The notes: generated by a model from the sequence alone, not told the origin. A DNA stretch of 64,000 nucleotides from Streptomyces olivochromogenes (GCF_021538895.1 NZ_JADDRL010000001.1:1-64000), one strand, 5' to 3'. Positions 42,305 through 51,958 are shown, numbered from the stretch's first letter. A program made the numbers and translations.

Positions 42305-44485
42305 TCAGAGCAGTTCGCTGGCGGCGCGCTCGACGTCGGCCTCGGACACGAGCACCAACTGCGCCGCGTTCCCCAGCGGGATGAAGCTGTCGGCACTGGC
42401 GACACGTCGGACGGCGCCGGTGAATCCGGCATCGACCAGGGCGGTGACGACTCCCTCGGACACACCTCCCGTACGGCGGGTCTCGTCGACCACGAGGACG
42501 CGTCCCGTCGCGCGAGCCTCCCGTAGCAGGTCGTCGACCGGCAGGGGTGCCAGCCAGCGCAGGTCGACGACCCGGCACGCGATGCCCTGCCGCTCCAGCC
42601 GGCGGGCGGCTCGAAGCGAGATGGGCAGGCCGTTGCCGAACGTCACGAGGGTCAGGTCCGTGCCTGTCCCGTAGGTGCGTGCCCGACCGATCGGCACGTG
42701 GTCCGCGGGTGGCGGGTATGCCGCGAGCCAGGCGTTGTCACCCTCCGCGTGGAGGTCTCGCGTGTGGTAGAGCGCGATCGGCTCCAGGAAGGCGCTGACC
42801 GTTCCGTCCACCTTCCCGGCCGCCACGCACGTGCGGAGCATCGCGGCGGCGTCGTCGGGGCGGGACGGGGAGGCGATGACCAGACCGGGAATGTCACGCA
42901 GGACGCCCAGCGCGTTGTCGTTGTGGAAGTGACCGCCGAACCCGCGCTGGTAGCCGTAGCCGGCAACGCGGACCACCAGGGGGTTGCGGTACTGGCCCTG
43001 GGAGAAGAACTGAATCGTGGCAGCCTCGCCGCGCAGTTGGTCCTCGGCGTTGTGCAGATACGCGAGGTACTGGATCTCCGCCACCGGCAGCAGCCCGGAC
43101 AGCCCCGCCCCCAGCGCGAGACCGAGGATGGCCTGCTCGTCGAGCAGGGTGTCGAAGACCCGGGCCGTACCGAAACGCCGCTGCAGTCCCCGGGTCAGTC
43201 CGTAGACCCCGCCCTTGCGGCCGACGTCCTCGCCGAAGACGACCATCTCCGGGTGGCTGCCGAGCAGGTCGGCGAGTGTGTGGGTGATGGCCTGGGCGAC
43301 GGTGACGGGCTCGCCGACGGGCACGGTGGGTGGTTCGCCCGTACGGCGTGCCGCGGCCGCCACGCGGTCGGGACGGCGGGGTGCGATGGGGGCGGCGATC
43401 TCCGCGGCGGTGGTCAGGGGCTCGCTGTCGAGGGCCTCCTTGGCGAGGGCGAACACCCGTCCGCCCACCTCGTCGTATCGGTCGAGAACCTGCTGCCGGG
43501 TGAGGACGCCGGCGGTTGTGAGCAGCCGGGCGGTGGCGAGCAGCGGGTCGCGTCGCAGATCCGCGTCGACTTCGGAAGGCAGCCGGTAGGCGGCTTCGGC
43601 GTCCGAACCCGCGTGGCCGAGGAAGCGCACCATCGACAGGTGCAGGAACGCGGGTTGCCGGTGCTTGCGGACGTGGGCCACTGCCTCGCACGCGGCGTCG
43701 AAGGCGGCTGACGGATCACACCCGTCCGCGGCGAAGTAGGCGAGGCCGGGCCGGTTGCCGTAGGCACGCCGCACCCAGTCGTGCGGTGTCGGCACGCTGA
43801 TCCCCAGGCCGTTGTCCTCGCAGACGAACAGCACCGGCATCGGAAGCCCCTGATAGGCCGCGTGGCAGGCGCTGTTGATGGCGCCGGCCGCCGTGGAGTG
43901 GTTGACCGAGGCGTCGCCGAAGGAACAGCAGACGACGGCGTCGTCGGGCCAGGCGCACTCGGTTCCGAGCCGCTTGGCCCGGGCGATGCTCCACGCCACC
44001 CCGACCGCCCGGGGCAGGTGGGAGGAGATGGTCGACGTCTGCGGGACGACGGCCAGTTCGCGCCGCCCGTACACCTTGTGCCGTCCCCCGGCGATCGGCT
44101 CGTCGGCCCCTGCGGCAACCCCGAGCAGCATGTCCCTGACCGCGTCGACGCCGCCGGCCTGCCGGGCGCGGGCGCAGTAGAAGGCGCCGGACCGGTAGTG
44201 CAGCAACGCCGGGTCGGTGGGGCGCAACGCGAGGGCGACCGCCGCGTTGCCTTCGTGCCCGCTCGATCCGATCGTGTAGTAGCCACGGCCCTGTTGCTGC
44301 ATCCAGCGCGCGGCGGCGTCGGCGTGCCGGCTCTCCAGTTGGGCGTCGAACAGGTCGAGGGCGGTACGGGTGTCCAGAGCGGTGCGGGTGTTCCGCCCAC
44401 CGCCCGGACCCGCCACGTGGTCGGGAGACCGAAGACCGGCCACTTCCTCGCGGAAGTGCCGGTCCAGGTCCTCGACGCCGCTCAC
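42305..44485 (-). CDS. Fused alpha-beta E1 of a 2-oxoacid dehydrogenase complex
   Basis: 726 residues from GTG 44485. E1-alpha occupies about 1-375, with the ThDP/Mg motif GDASVNHS...EDNG (190-226). E1-beta follows from about 395 (VTVAQAITHTLADLLG, FGEDVGRKGGVYGLTRGL, AVEIQYLAYL-like segment, CRVVDLRWLAPLPVDDLL). This is the two-domain arrangement of branched-chain-type E1 encoded as one chain. The GTG overlaps the stop of the aldehyde dehydrogenase gene (GTGA), so it belongs to the lysine operon and may act on 2-oxoadipate. A short tandem duplication RTALDTRTALD is near residue 34. No E2 or E3 gene is in the window. Confidence 0.88.
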   Translation of the reverse strand: MSGVEDLDRHFREEVAGLRSPDHVAGPGGGRNTRTALDTRTALDLFDAQLESRHADAAARWMQQQGRGYYTIGSSGHEGNAAVALALRPTDPALLHYRSGAFYCARARQAGGVDAVRDMLLGVAAGADEPIAGGRHKVYGRRELAVVPQTSTISSHLPRAVGVAWSIARAKRLGTECAWPDDAVVCCSFGDASVNHSTAAGAINSACHAAYQGLPMPVLFVCEDNGLGISVPTPHDWVRRAYGNRPGLAYFAADGCDPSAAFDAACEAVAHVRKHRQPAFLHLSMVRFLGHAGSDAEAAYRLPSEVDADLRRDPLLATARLLTTAGVLTRQQVLDRYDEVGGRVFALAKEALDSEPLTTAAEIAAPIAPRRPDRVAAAARRTGEPPTVPVGEPVTVAQAITHTLADLLGSHPEMVVFGEDVGRKGGVYGLTRGLQRRFGTARVFDTLLDEQAILGLALGAGLSGLLPVAEIQYLAYLHNAEDQLRGEAATIQFFSQGQYRNPLVVRVAGYGYQRGFGGHFHNDNALGVLRDIPGLVIASPSRPDDAAAMLRTCVAAGKVDGTVSAFLEPIALYHTRDLHAEGDNAWLAAYPPPADHVPIGRARTYGTGTDLTLVTFGNGLPISLRAARRLERQGIACRVVDLRWLAPLPVDDLLREARATGRVLVVDETRRTGGVSEGVVTALVDAGFTGAVRRVASADSFIPLGNAAQLVLVSEADVERAASELL

Positions 44486-46035
44486 AGGCGGAAAGCCATG
44501 TCGGGTTCAAGCGTGGCCACGTCCATCTGCGCCTTCTGCAGACGGCCCGAGTAGTCCCAGTTCATCGACTGCCAGCGGGTGAACTGGTCGAGCACCCACT
44601 GCCCCGACTGGCGACTGCCGTTGCCCGACTTGCCGTTGCCGCCGAACGGGAGGTGCGCCTCGGCGCCGGAGGTGGTGTTGTTGACGCTGACCATGCCCGC
44701 GGAGATCCCGCGCCGGAACGTCCACACGTCGTGCGGATCGGTGGTGTAGATCGCGGCGGACAGGCCGTATCCGTGGGCGTTGGCCAGATCGAGGGCCTCG
44801 CCGAAGTCCCGGTAGGTAATGACTCCGACGATGGGGCCGAAGGTCTCGGTGAGGAACAGGTCGTCGTCGCGGCGCACGCCGTCGACGATCACCGGGTGGT
44901 AGAACATGCCCGCTTCGGGGTCCCCGACGAAGCCCTTGCGCGGGTTGTCGGCCGTGATCCGCCCGACGCCGTCGGAGCCGTACGTCCGGTGATGGTCCTT
45001 GATCCACCCGAGGAAGGTCTCGTAGCGCTCCGCGAACCGCTGGTCGAGCATCGGGCCGTAGAGGACGTCCTCGAACGCGTCGCCGATCCGGGCCGCGCGG
45101 CTCGCGGCGTCCAGTCGGGCGAGGAAGTCCTCGTGCACCGACTCGTGCACGATGAGCGTCCCGAGGGAGGTGCACCGCTGCCCCGCGGTGCCGAATCCGG
45201 AGAACAACGCCCCCTCGACCGCCAGGTCGAGGTTCGCGCTCGGGGTGACCACCTGGGGGTTCTTGCCACCCAGCTCCAGACACGGGGTCTGCAGATGGCT
45301 TCCGCACAGGGCCCCGATCTTCTGGCCGACGACCGTGGACCCGGTGAAGCCGACCTTGTCGACCAGCCCTGCCCCCAGGGAGGCCTCCAGACCGGCGTAC
45401 GTCTGCTCCCCGTCGGCGAGTACGAGGTTGAGTACGCCGTCGGGCAGGCCGCCTCCGTGCACGAACAGCTCGAAGAGGGCCTTGGCGCTCGCGGCGGCGT
45501 ACTCGGCGGGCTTCCACACGACGGTGTTGCCGGTCACGAGCGCCGGCACGAGGTACCAGGCGGGCACGGCCACGGGGAAGTTGCCCGCCGTGATCACCGC
45601 GACCGCGCCCATGGGGTTGCGGAAGGTGAACAGCTGCTTGTCGGGCATCTCCGAGGGCACCGTCTGCCCGTACAGCCGGCGGCCTTCGCCCAGGAAGAAG
45701 TCGCAAGTGTCGATGATCTCCTGGACCTCGCCGAGTGCCTCCGCGTACGGCTTGCCGATCTCCTCGGTCACGATGCGGGCGAGCCGGTCCTTGTTGGCTT
45801 CGACCAGCCGGCCGATCTTGCCGATCGCGGATCCGCGCACCGGCGCCGGGATGTCCGCCCAGGTTCGCTGAGCCTCCTTGGCGGCCTTGGCGGCCTCGAC
45901 GAACGTGGCGGCGTCCCCGAGCGAGACCTCGGTGACCAGCTCGGCGGTACGGCCGGGATTGGGGCGCTGAAGGGTCCCGCCGGGAGCACCGGCGACGAGG
46001 CGGCCGGCGACGATCGAGGCGACGGAACGGGCCAT
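44482..46035 (-). CDS. Aldehyde dehydrogenase, likely aminoadipate-semialdehyde/P6C dehydrogenase
   Basis: 517 residues. Catalytic motifs: ITAGNFPVAVPAWYLVPAL and VVWKPAEYAAASAKAL (NAD-binding), ELGGKNPQVV (general-base Glu) and FGTAGQRCTSLGT (nucleophile Cys). The C-terminal GAEAHLPFGGNGKSGNG is standard. Directly downstream of lysine 6-transaminase, which produces 2-aminoadipate-6-semialdehyde (in equilibrium with piperideine-6-carboxylate), so its likely product is 2-aminoadipate. Cytoplasmic. The stop overlaps the E1 gene start. Confidence 0.9.
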   Translation of the reverse strand: MARSVASIVAGRLVAGAPGGTLQRPNPGRTAELVTEVSLGDAATFVEAAKAAKEAQRTWADIPAPVRGSAIGKIGRLVEANKDRLARIVTEEIGKPYAEALGEVQEIIDTCDFFLGEGRRLYGQTVPSEMPDKQLFTFRNPMGAVAVITAGNFPVAVPAWYLVPALVTGNTVVWKPAEYAAASAKALFELFVHGGGLPDGVLNLVLADGEQTYAGLEASLGAGLVDKVGFTGSTVVGQKIGALCGSHLQTPCLELGGKNPQVVTPSANLDLAVEGALFSGFGTAGQRCTSLGTLIVHESVHEDFLARLDAASRAARIGDAFEDVLYGPMLDQRFAERYETFLGWIKDHHRTYGSDGVGRITADNPRKGFVGDPEAGMFYHPVIVDGVRRDDDLFLTETFGPIVGVITYRDFGEALDLANAHGYGLSAAIYTTDPHDVWTFRRGISAGMVSVNNTTSGAEAHLPFGGNGKSGNGSRQSGQWVLDQFTRWQSMNWDYSGRLQKAQMDVATLEPDMAFRL

Positions 46036-46064
46036 GACTTTGCTCCTTGTCGGCTGGTACGGGG

Positions 46065-47405
46065 TCAGTGCAGACCGGCGAGGACCCGGTCGAGGGCCCG
46101 CAGGGCGATCCCGAGGTCGTCCTTGGTGATGGACAGGGCGGGGCGGAAGCGCACCGTACGCTCACCGCACGGCAAGGCGATCACCTGTTCCTCGGTTCGC
46201 AACCGGCGTACCACCTCGTCGCGGACGCCGCTGTCGGGCAGATCGAGGGCACTCATCAGTCCGCGCCCCCGCGAGTTGGAGGCCACCGGTGCGTGTCGGA
46301 CTTCCAGATCACGTAGTTCGGCCAGGAACCACGATCCCACGGCAGCGGCATTGCTCACCAGGTCGTCCCTTTCGATGATCTCCAGGATGCGGCGGGCCCG
46401 GACCATGTCGACCAGCCCGCCGCCCCAGGTGGAGTTGATCCGCCCGGAGACCCGGAAGACGTTGTCGGGTACCTGGTCGACCCGGCGGCCGGCCATGATG
46501 CCACCGAGCTGGACCTTCTTGGCGAATGCGACGATATCCGGCGCGAGGCCGAGTTGCTGGTAGGCCCAGGTGGTGCCGGTGATCCCCACCCCGGTCTGCA
46601 CCTCGTCGAGCACGAACAGCGCGTCGTACTCGTGGCAGAGCGCCTGCATCGCTTGCAGGAACTCCGGGCGCATGTGGTTGTCGCCTCCCTCGCCCTGGAT
46701 CGGCTCGGCGATGAAGCAGGCGACGTCGTGCGGATTGTCCTCGAACGCCTGCCGCGCCTGTGCGAGGGACCGCCGCTCGGCCTCCTCGACCTCGGCGAGG
46801 TGGTGCTCAAGGGGGAACCGCACGGCGGGAACGTCGATGCGCGGCCAGTCGAACTTCGGGAAACGAGCCGTCTTGTTGGGCTCGGTGTTGGTCAGCGAGA
46901 GGGTGTAACCGCTGCGGCCGTGGAACGCCCGCCGAAGGTGGAGCACCTTGGTACCGAGCTCGGGCGAGCGGCCCGCGGCCTCGTTGCGGCGGCTCTTCCA
47001 GTCGAACGCCGTCTTCAGCGCGTTTTCGACGGCCAGCGCCCCGCCCTCGACGAAGAACAGCCTCGGCAGCTCCGGATCACCGAGCACCCGGGCGAACGTC
47101 TCGACGAACTCGGCGTAGTGCGTGGTGTAGATGTCGGGGTTGGCGGGCTTGTTCGCCGCCACCTGGGCGAGCAGGGTCATGAACTCCGGATCGTCCACGA
47201 TGCCCGGCGCGTTGAGCCCCAACGGAGCGGACGCGAAGAACGAGTAGAGGTCGAGGAACCTCTCACCGGTACGCGCGTCGACGATCCACGAGCCGTGACT
47301 GGCGAGCGGGTCGAGCACAAGTTTGAAACCGTCGGTCAGCACATAGCGGCCGAGCCTCTCGTGCACCTCGTCCGGGAGGACCGTCGACACAGCAGCAACC
47401 GTCAT
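46065..47405 (-). CDS. lat: L-lysine 6-transaminase
   Basis: 446 residues. Class III aminotransferase with LDLYSFFASAPLGLNAP near the start, FVEGGALAVENALKTAFDW, the Gly-Asp-rich IAEPIQGEGGDNHMRPEFL, FVLDEVQTGVGITGTTWAYQ, and the PLP lysine in VAFAKKVQLGGIMAG. These match L-lysine-epsilon-aminotransferases rather than GABA or ornithine enzymes. It converts lysine plus 2-oxoglutarate to aminoadipate semialdehyde plus glutamate. First gene of the operon; in beta-lactam producers the same enzyme feeds cephamycin, but no such genes are here. Confidence 0.92.
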   Translation of the reverse strand: MTVAAVSTVLPDEVHERLGRYVLTDGFKLVLDPLASHGSWIVDARTGERFLDLYSFFASAPLGLNAPGIVDDPEFMTLLAQVAANKPANPDIYTTHYAEFVETFARVLGDPELPRLFFVEGGALAVENALKTAFDWKSRRNEAAGRSPELGTKVLHLRRAFHGRSGYTLSLTNTEPNKTARFPKFDWPRIDVPAVRFPLEHHLAEVEEAERRSLAQARQAFEDNPHDVACFIAEPIQGEGGDNHMRPEFLQAMQALCHEYDALFVLDEVQTGVGITGTTWAYQQLGLAPDIVAFAKKVQLGGIMAGRRVDQVPDNVFRVSGRINSTWGGGLVDMVRARRILEIIERDDLVSNAAAVGSWFLAELRDLEVRHAPVASNSRGRGLMSALDLPDSGVRDEVVRRLRTEEQVIALPCGERTVRFRPALSITKDDLGIALRALDRVLAGLH

Positions 47406-47471
47406 GGAGGCACCTACTCTCGATCATCGTTCACCGAATAAATTTCGTTGAATGCGAGAAGCAGCGAAAGT

Positions 47472-47501
47472 ATTTTAGGTACGTCGCCACAGTAGCCACA
47501 A
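47472..47501 (-). promoter_or_regulatory. Promoter of the lysine operon
   Basis: On the minus strand TTGTGG (47496-47501), 18-bp spacer, TAAAAT (47472-47477). Octamer GTTCAACG (47508-47515) lies just upstream and an opposite-facing CGTTGAAT (47446-47453) just downstream. The 252-bp gap (47406-47657) is AT-richer than its surroundings. The pair may bind a regulator such as an Lrp/AsnC protein, none of which is encoded here. Confidence 0.55.
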
Positions 47502-47657
47502 GAGTTCGTTCAACGGTGGATGCTCGAAGAAAAATCTGACCCGCCATGGCGAGGCCGCCGACGGCCACGCGGAGCTACCGGCCTCGGCCTCGGCCGCCCT
47601 TTGTGATCACCTCGCGGACCCTCCCGTTGCGGCTCCACGGAACGGCGCCCCGACGCC

Positions 47658-49790
47658 TCACCGCCAGGAGGGGTGGCCCTCCGGCACGCTCCCGGTGGTC
47701 AGCTTGCGCTCGCCCGTACCGTCCGCGCGGATGGCCCAGATGGCCGGTGTGTCGAAGGGCCCCCGGACGAAGGCCACCCACTTGCCGTCCGGCGACCAGA
47801 CCGGGTCCATCTCCTGGGCGTCGGTCTGCACCAGCGGTCTGTCGCCCGTGCCGTCAGTCCTGACGACGCGGATGTCTCCCCCTGTCCCCACGCCGGGCGC
47901 GCCAGCGGTGTAGGCGAAGTACTTGCCGTCCGGGGACCAGACGGGGTCGAGTGCCCGCCGGGACTGGTGGGTCACTTGCCGGGGTTCGCCGCCCGGGTTC
48001 GAGAGATCGACGAGGTGGATCTGCCAGCCCGACGTCTTCTGCAGGCAGATGGCGATGTGCTTGCCGTCGGGGGACCAGGCCGGGTCCTCCACCTTGCCGG
48101 TGCCGGTGGTCAGCTGCTGGACGGAGCGGTCGGAGACATTCACGACGAACAGCTGCTGCACTCCGTCCCGCCGACCGAGGACGGCCAGTTTCCTGCCGTC
48201 CGGGGACCAGGACACCCGGCCGCCCGAGATGGCGGCGATCCGGCGGACACCGGTACCGTCCGCGTTCGCCGTCCATACGGCCGATCCCTGCGACGAGTTG
48301 CGCGTGAACGCGAACGACTTGCGGTCGGGGGCCCATTGCGGCAGGACGTCGCAGGTGCCGTCGATCAGCTGTTTCGGGTTGTCCGTGGTGGAATCGCGGC
48401 GGCCGATCACGCTGTGGCACGTCGACGATCCGGGGTCCGTGTCCATCCGGACCAGCAGCGAGGCATCGGGAAAGGCGGCGGGGGTCGAGTGCCGGGGCGA
48501 CGGCGAGGAGCCGTTGGCACTGGCGCCACCCCTGCCGGAGCCGGCCCAGGGCTGCCACACGAGCAGTCCCGCGGCGGCCGCCGCGGCCACCAGCACCGCC
48601 ACGGCGACCGTCGCGCGGCGCTTGCGCCGGGACTCGGAGTCGCCTGCCGGTCCGGTGCCGCCCACCAGTGGTGTGCCGCCCACCGGTCCGGGTCCGCCGG
48701 GCGAAACGGGGCCGCCAGGCGGCTGTCCGGGGCCGAGGCCGAATCCCGGCGCGGGTCCGAAGGTGGAGCCCGGCGCGGGTCCGAAGGTGGAGCTCGGCGG
48801 CGACTGGACGGTCCGGGGCTGGTGGGACACGGCCGTCCCCTCGGTGACCGTCGGCGGGGCGGACATGGCCATGCGCGGGTCGGTGGGCGCGGCCGCGGGG
48901 CGATCCGTCGGTGCGAAGTACGTCGCCGGATCCTGGCTCCGTACGAGCGCGGTGGCCTCGGCGGGCAGCCAGACGCCGTCCGGCGGATGGTGGACCGTCA
49001 GGAGATTGAGGAAGTCCAACGGTCCGGGGCGGTGCCGCGGATCCTTGGCCAGGCAGGCCGCGACGAGCCCGCGCAGCTGGTCGGGGACGCCCGTGAGGTC
49101 CGGCTGTTCGTGGACGACGCGGTAGTGCCGGGCCGCCGACGCCCCGTACCCGAACGGAGCGCCCCCGGCCGCCTGGCTGAGCACGACACCCAGCGCGAAC
49201 ATGTCCACCGCGGGAGTGAGCGCGCCCCCGGTGAGCTGCTCCGGCGCGAGGAAGCCGGGGGTGCCGATCTGGAACCCGGTCTGCGTGAGGGCCGTACCGT
49301 CGAGGGCCCGCGCGATGCCGAAGTCGATGACCCGGGGACCGTCCTCCGCGATGATGATGTTGGCGGGCTTCAGATCGCGGTGGATGACCCCGGCCTGGTG
49401 TATGGCCGCCAGCGCCTCGGCGAGGCCGGCAGCCAGCACGGTGAGCGTGTCCATCGGGAGGGGGCCCACCTGGTCGAGCACGGCCTGCAGCGTGGGTCCG
49501 GGTACGTAGGCCGTCACCAGCCAGGCCGGCACGCCCTCCGGGTCGGCGTCCACGACCGGCGCGGTGTGAAAGCCGCCGACGCGGCGCGCCGCGGCCACTT
49601 CTTGGGCGAACCTGCGCCGGAAGCCCGGTTCCGTGCTCAGCTCGGGCCGTACGACCTTGACGGCCACCGCCCGCCCCGACCGCGACCGGCCGAAGTACAC
49701 GACACCCATGCCGCCCTGGCCGAGCCGTCCGACCAGCCGGTACTTGCCGTCCCCGACAGAGGCGGGATCACCCGCTTCGAGCGGCTTCAT
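47658..49790 (-). CDS. Ser/Thr protein kinase with TM and TolB-like beta-propeller
   Basis: 710 residues from ATG 49790 (GGGGGAG upstream). Kinase domain 1-270: G-loop LGQGGMG (23-29), Lys45 in VAVKVV, HRDLKPAN (137-144) and DFGIA (156-160). A Pro/Gly-rich linker with a repeated STFGPAPG unit leads to one TM (ATVAVAVLVAAAAAAGLLVW), and the extracytoplasmic part holds WD40/PD40 repeats of the TolB type (WSPDGRKLAVL, WSPDGKHIAIC, WSPDGKYFAYT, WSPDGKWVAFV). The propeller probably senses or scaffolds something outside the membrane and signals through the kinase. Confidence 0.94.
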   Translation of the reverse strand: MKPLEAGDPASVGDGKYRLVGRLGQGGMGVVYFGRSRSGRAVAVKVVRPELSTEPGFRRRFAQEVAAARRVGGFHTAPVVDADPEGVPAWLVTAYVPGPTLQAVLDQVGPLPMDTLTVLAAGLAEALAAIHQAGVIHRDLKPANIIIAEDGPRVIDFGIARALDGTALTQTGFQIGTPGFLAPEQLTGGALTPAVDMFALGVVLSQAAGGAPFGYGASAARHYRVVHEQPDLTGVPDQLRGLVAACLAKDPRHRPGPLDFLNLLTVHHPPDGVWLPAEATALVRSQDPATYFAPTDRPAAAPTDPRMAMSAPPTVTEGTAVSHQPRTVQSPPSSTFGPAPGSTFGPAPGFGLGPGQPPGGPVSPGGPGPVGGTPLVGGTGPAGDSESRRKRRATVAVAVLVAAAAAAGLLVWQPWAGSGRGGASANGSSPSPRHSTPAAFPDASLLVRMDTDPGSSTCHSVIGRRDSTTDNPKQLIDGTCDVLPQWAPDRKSFAFTRNSSQGSAVWTANADGTGVRRIAAISGGRVSWSPDGRKLAVLGRRDGVQQLFVVNVSDRSVQQLTTGTGKVEDPAWSPDGKHIAICLQKTSGWQIHLVDLSNPGGEPRQVTHQSRRALDPVWSPDGKYFAYTAGAPGVGTGGDIRVVRTDGTGDRPLVQTDAQEMDPVWSPDGKWVAFVRGPFDTPAIWAIRADGTGERKLTTGSVPEGHPSWR

Positions 49791-50205
49791 GACTCCCCCA
49801 TCTCGCACCTGCGGCGTGGCTACGGGAACTGCTCACCCCGGCCCCCCAAGGCTGTCAAGCGGCCGTCATCGGCCGCAAAACTCCCCAATCCCGGCCATCA
49901 GTCTAGATGCTCCGCTCACGTCGTCATTGAGTCGGATCGGTTGATTACATGCTCGTTGTCAGGCCGTGATCGAGGCCTCGGAGGCGCACCGGCTGACGGC
50001 CGCCGCACCGGGAGGGCGGGTGGAGGCCGCGCAGGAATCGGGCTCGGTGCGCACCTGTCGGCAGGCGGCCGGGGTGTCGCAGGTCAACGGCCTCCGACGG
50101 CCGGTCCCCCGGCCGTGTCAGCGCGAAGGCCCTGAGCTGCTGCGGCAAGAGCGCCGACCGCCACGGTGCTCGGCGTGTGCCCTTCAGGTAACCCCGCTTC
50201 AGCGA
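49791..50205. other. 415-bp gap, no gene supported
   Basis: Contains a small hairpin GCGGCCG-tcat-CGGCCGC (49859-49876) in the upstream region of the kinase gene and an AT-richer patch around 49915-49955. Frames on both strands here lack credible starts or family features. Confidence 0.5.
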
Positions 50206-50910
50206 TCACAGCGTCAACTTCTCCCACGCGATCCCGGTCGGCAGCTTCCGGGCTCGCGCGAAGTCCATGAAGACGGACACGACCTGCTCGCGGTCATGAA
50301 GCAGGCAGCGGTAGTGCCCCGCCGGCGAGCCGTCCCGGAACTCCACCGCATCGCCGCCCTCCTCGGCACCCGCCCGAGCACCCGTCCCGACCTGGACATA
50401 GCGGCCCGCCGAGTCCTCAAGGATCACGAACCAGTTGTCTGCCGACAGCCGGCGCACCGCCCCCACGATGGTCTCCAGATCCGGGTCGCTCACCGAAAGA
50501 CCGACGCACGACTGCAGTTCCAACGCATCGGGGGACCGCAGCGCGGGCGGGACATGGACGTCGCCTGCCTGCGGATCGAAGCAGATCAACCCATGCCGAC
50601 CGGCCAAGTCGATCGCTCGGGGCGCCACTTGTGCGGCCCGCCCCCACCCCATCGCCATCAGTACATGTCCGTCTCCGACATCAAGCGCCGCCGACCAGGG
50701 TGACGACGACTCGCCCGTCTCGTCCGCACTGTCGGTCGGCTCGGGAAACTCGGCCATCAAGGCCGCATGGAAAGCGGAGACCGCCGGGGCGGCACCCACC
50801 GCCGCAGGCTCGCCCCCGCAGAGACGCCGATACGTGTCCAAGGCCTCGGCACGCGAAGGCCGCACATCCGCGGCCCAAACCCCAAGATCAAAGCTCAAGA
50901 CGTCCCCCAT
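50206..50910 (-). CDS. Hypothetical protein, 234 aa, immunity-like
   Basis: ATG 50910 gives MGDVLSFDLGVWAADV as N-terminus, an opening seen in small Streptomyces proteins annotated as immunity or hypothetical; a longer frame to 50955 lacks support. Soluble, mixed alpha/beta, with WSAALDVGDGHVLMAMGWGRAAQ and NWFVILEDSAGRYVQVGTG (a common beta-hairpin pattern in this type). No ribosome site is obvious. Lies next to a decayed DUF4279-like gene on the same strand. Confidence 0.7.
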   Translation of the reverse strand: MGDVLSFDLGVWAADVRPSRAEALDTYRRLCGGEPAAVGAAPAVSAFHAALMAEFPEPTDSADETGESSSPWSAALDVGDGHVLMAMGWGRAAQVAPRAIDLAGRHGLICFDPQAGDVHVPPALRSPDALELQSCVGLSVSDPDLETIVGAVRRLSADNWFVILEDSAGRYVQVGTGARAGAEEGGDAVEFRDGSPAGHYRCLLHDREQVVSVFMDFARARKLPTGIAWEKLTL

Positions 50911-50986
50911 GAAGAGCAGCAGCACCGGACGAGCGGCGATCCTACGAGACCGCACTGACAGCCGACTCGACGCTCACGCCACCTGC

Positions 50987-51241
50987 TCAGGAAGATCCGG
51001 GAGCGACCGCTGCCGCTGACTCCGGCGGATAGAGGTCGAGCACGATGTCGAGTCCCAGCGCGCAGACTTCCGTCAGCGGCTCGGTCGGCAGGACGCAGCC
51101 TCCCTGACCGTTCTCGCTGCCGAAGCCGAGAAGCAACTCCACGCTGCAGTCGAGGGACAGGAGTGCCAGCTCGGCATGGCGCCCACCGACGAGTCCGACC
51201 AGCGTCCGGACATGGTCCGCGAGATCGCTGTCGTGACGCAG
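50987..51241 (-). pseudogene. 5'-truncated DUF4279-like remnant
   Basis: The last about 84 residues of this frame (HDSDLADHVRTLVGLVGGR, LALLSLDCSVELLLGFGSE, then LGLDIVLDLYPPE) have the C-terminal pattern of DUF4279 proteins, including the closing LDxDxY-type strand. Upstream the same frame turns into Arg/Pro/Ser-rich sequence with no relation to the family. This suggests loss of the N-terminal half. It could instead be a full 135-aa ORF from 51394. Confidence 0.45.
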
Positions 51242-51412
51242 TCCGCTTGATCGACCCGGCGATGCGGTGTGACGTGGAGCGCTACCGGGCCTTCCGCCCT
51301 TGTCCGTTGTCCGTGTCGGTCGGGGATGGCTCCCGAGCCACAGCTGCCGACGTAAGACTTCCGTCACCCGCCGACCCCACCGCTCACGCTCCAACGCCGC
51401 TTCAATGGGCCC

Positions 51413-51958
51413 ATGAAGAGATCACTGGTCAGGAAGCCCATCTTCATGATCGGCCTTGCGGTCACCGCGGTCGCGCTCGCGGTCGGCGCGTACTGGTTCC
51501 AACCGTGGAAGCTGTGGGTGGACGAGACCGTTCACGACAAGCTGCCCGTAGCGGCGGCTCGGTCCGTCCCTGGGGCGTCCCAGGACTCCGCCGCCGCTCT
51601 CAAGACCTTGGCCACCGGCACGTTCATCAGCCATGAGCACTCCACCAAGGGCACGGTGAAGATCATCGAGCTTGCGGACGGCTCCCGCACCCTCCGCCTG
51701 GAGGCCCTGGACACCAGCAACGGACCCGACCTACGCGTCTGGCTGACCGACGCGCCCGTCAAGGAGGGAGTGGGCGGCTGGCGCGTCTTCGACAACGGCG
51801 CATACGTCAGTCTCGGCAAGCTCAAGGGCAACAAGGGCGAGCAGAATTACGCCCTGCCCGCGGACGCCGACCTGGACAAGTACTCCAGCGTCAGCATCTG
51901 GTGCAACCGCTTCGACGTCTCGTTCGGCGCCGCGGAGCTCTCGAAGGTGGCCGCGTAG
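51413..51958 (+). CDS. DM13-domain membrane-anchored protein
   Basis: 181 residues. One N-terminal anchor (FMIGLAVTAVALAVGAYWF), then a linker and a DM13 domain: GTFISHEHSTKGTVKIIEL, RTLRLEALDTSNGPDLRVWLTD, YVSLGKLKGNKGEQNYALP and a Cys-containing end SIWCNRFDVSFGAA. DM13 domains are proposed to take part in extracytoplasmic redox or electron transfer through that Cys. It faces outside the membrane. No partner gene is adjacent. Confidence 0.88.
   Translation: MKRSLVRKPIFMIGLAVTAVALAVGAYWFQPWKLWVDETVHDKLPVAAARSVPGASQDSAAALKTLATGTFISHEHSTKGTVKIIELADGSRTLRLEALDTSNGPDLRVWLTDAPVKEGVGGWRVFDNGAYVSLGKLKGNKGEQNYALPADADLDKYSSVSIWCNRFDVSFGAAELSKVAA

Noticed and set aside
46065..47405. Possible cephamycin/beta-lactam cluster because of lat
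   Set aside because: No pcbAB, pcbC or related genes in the window; the neighbours fit catabolism.
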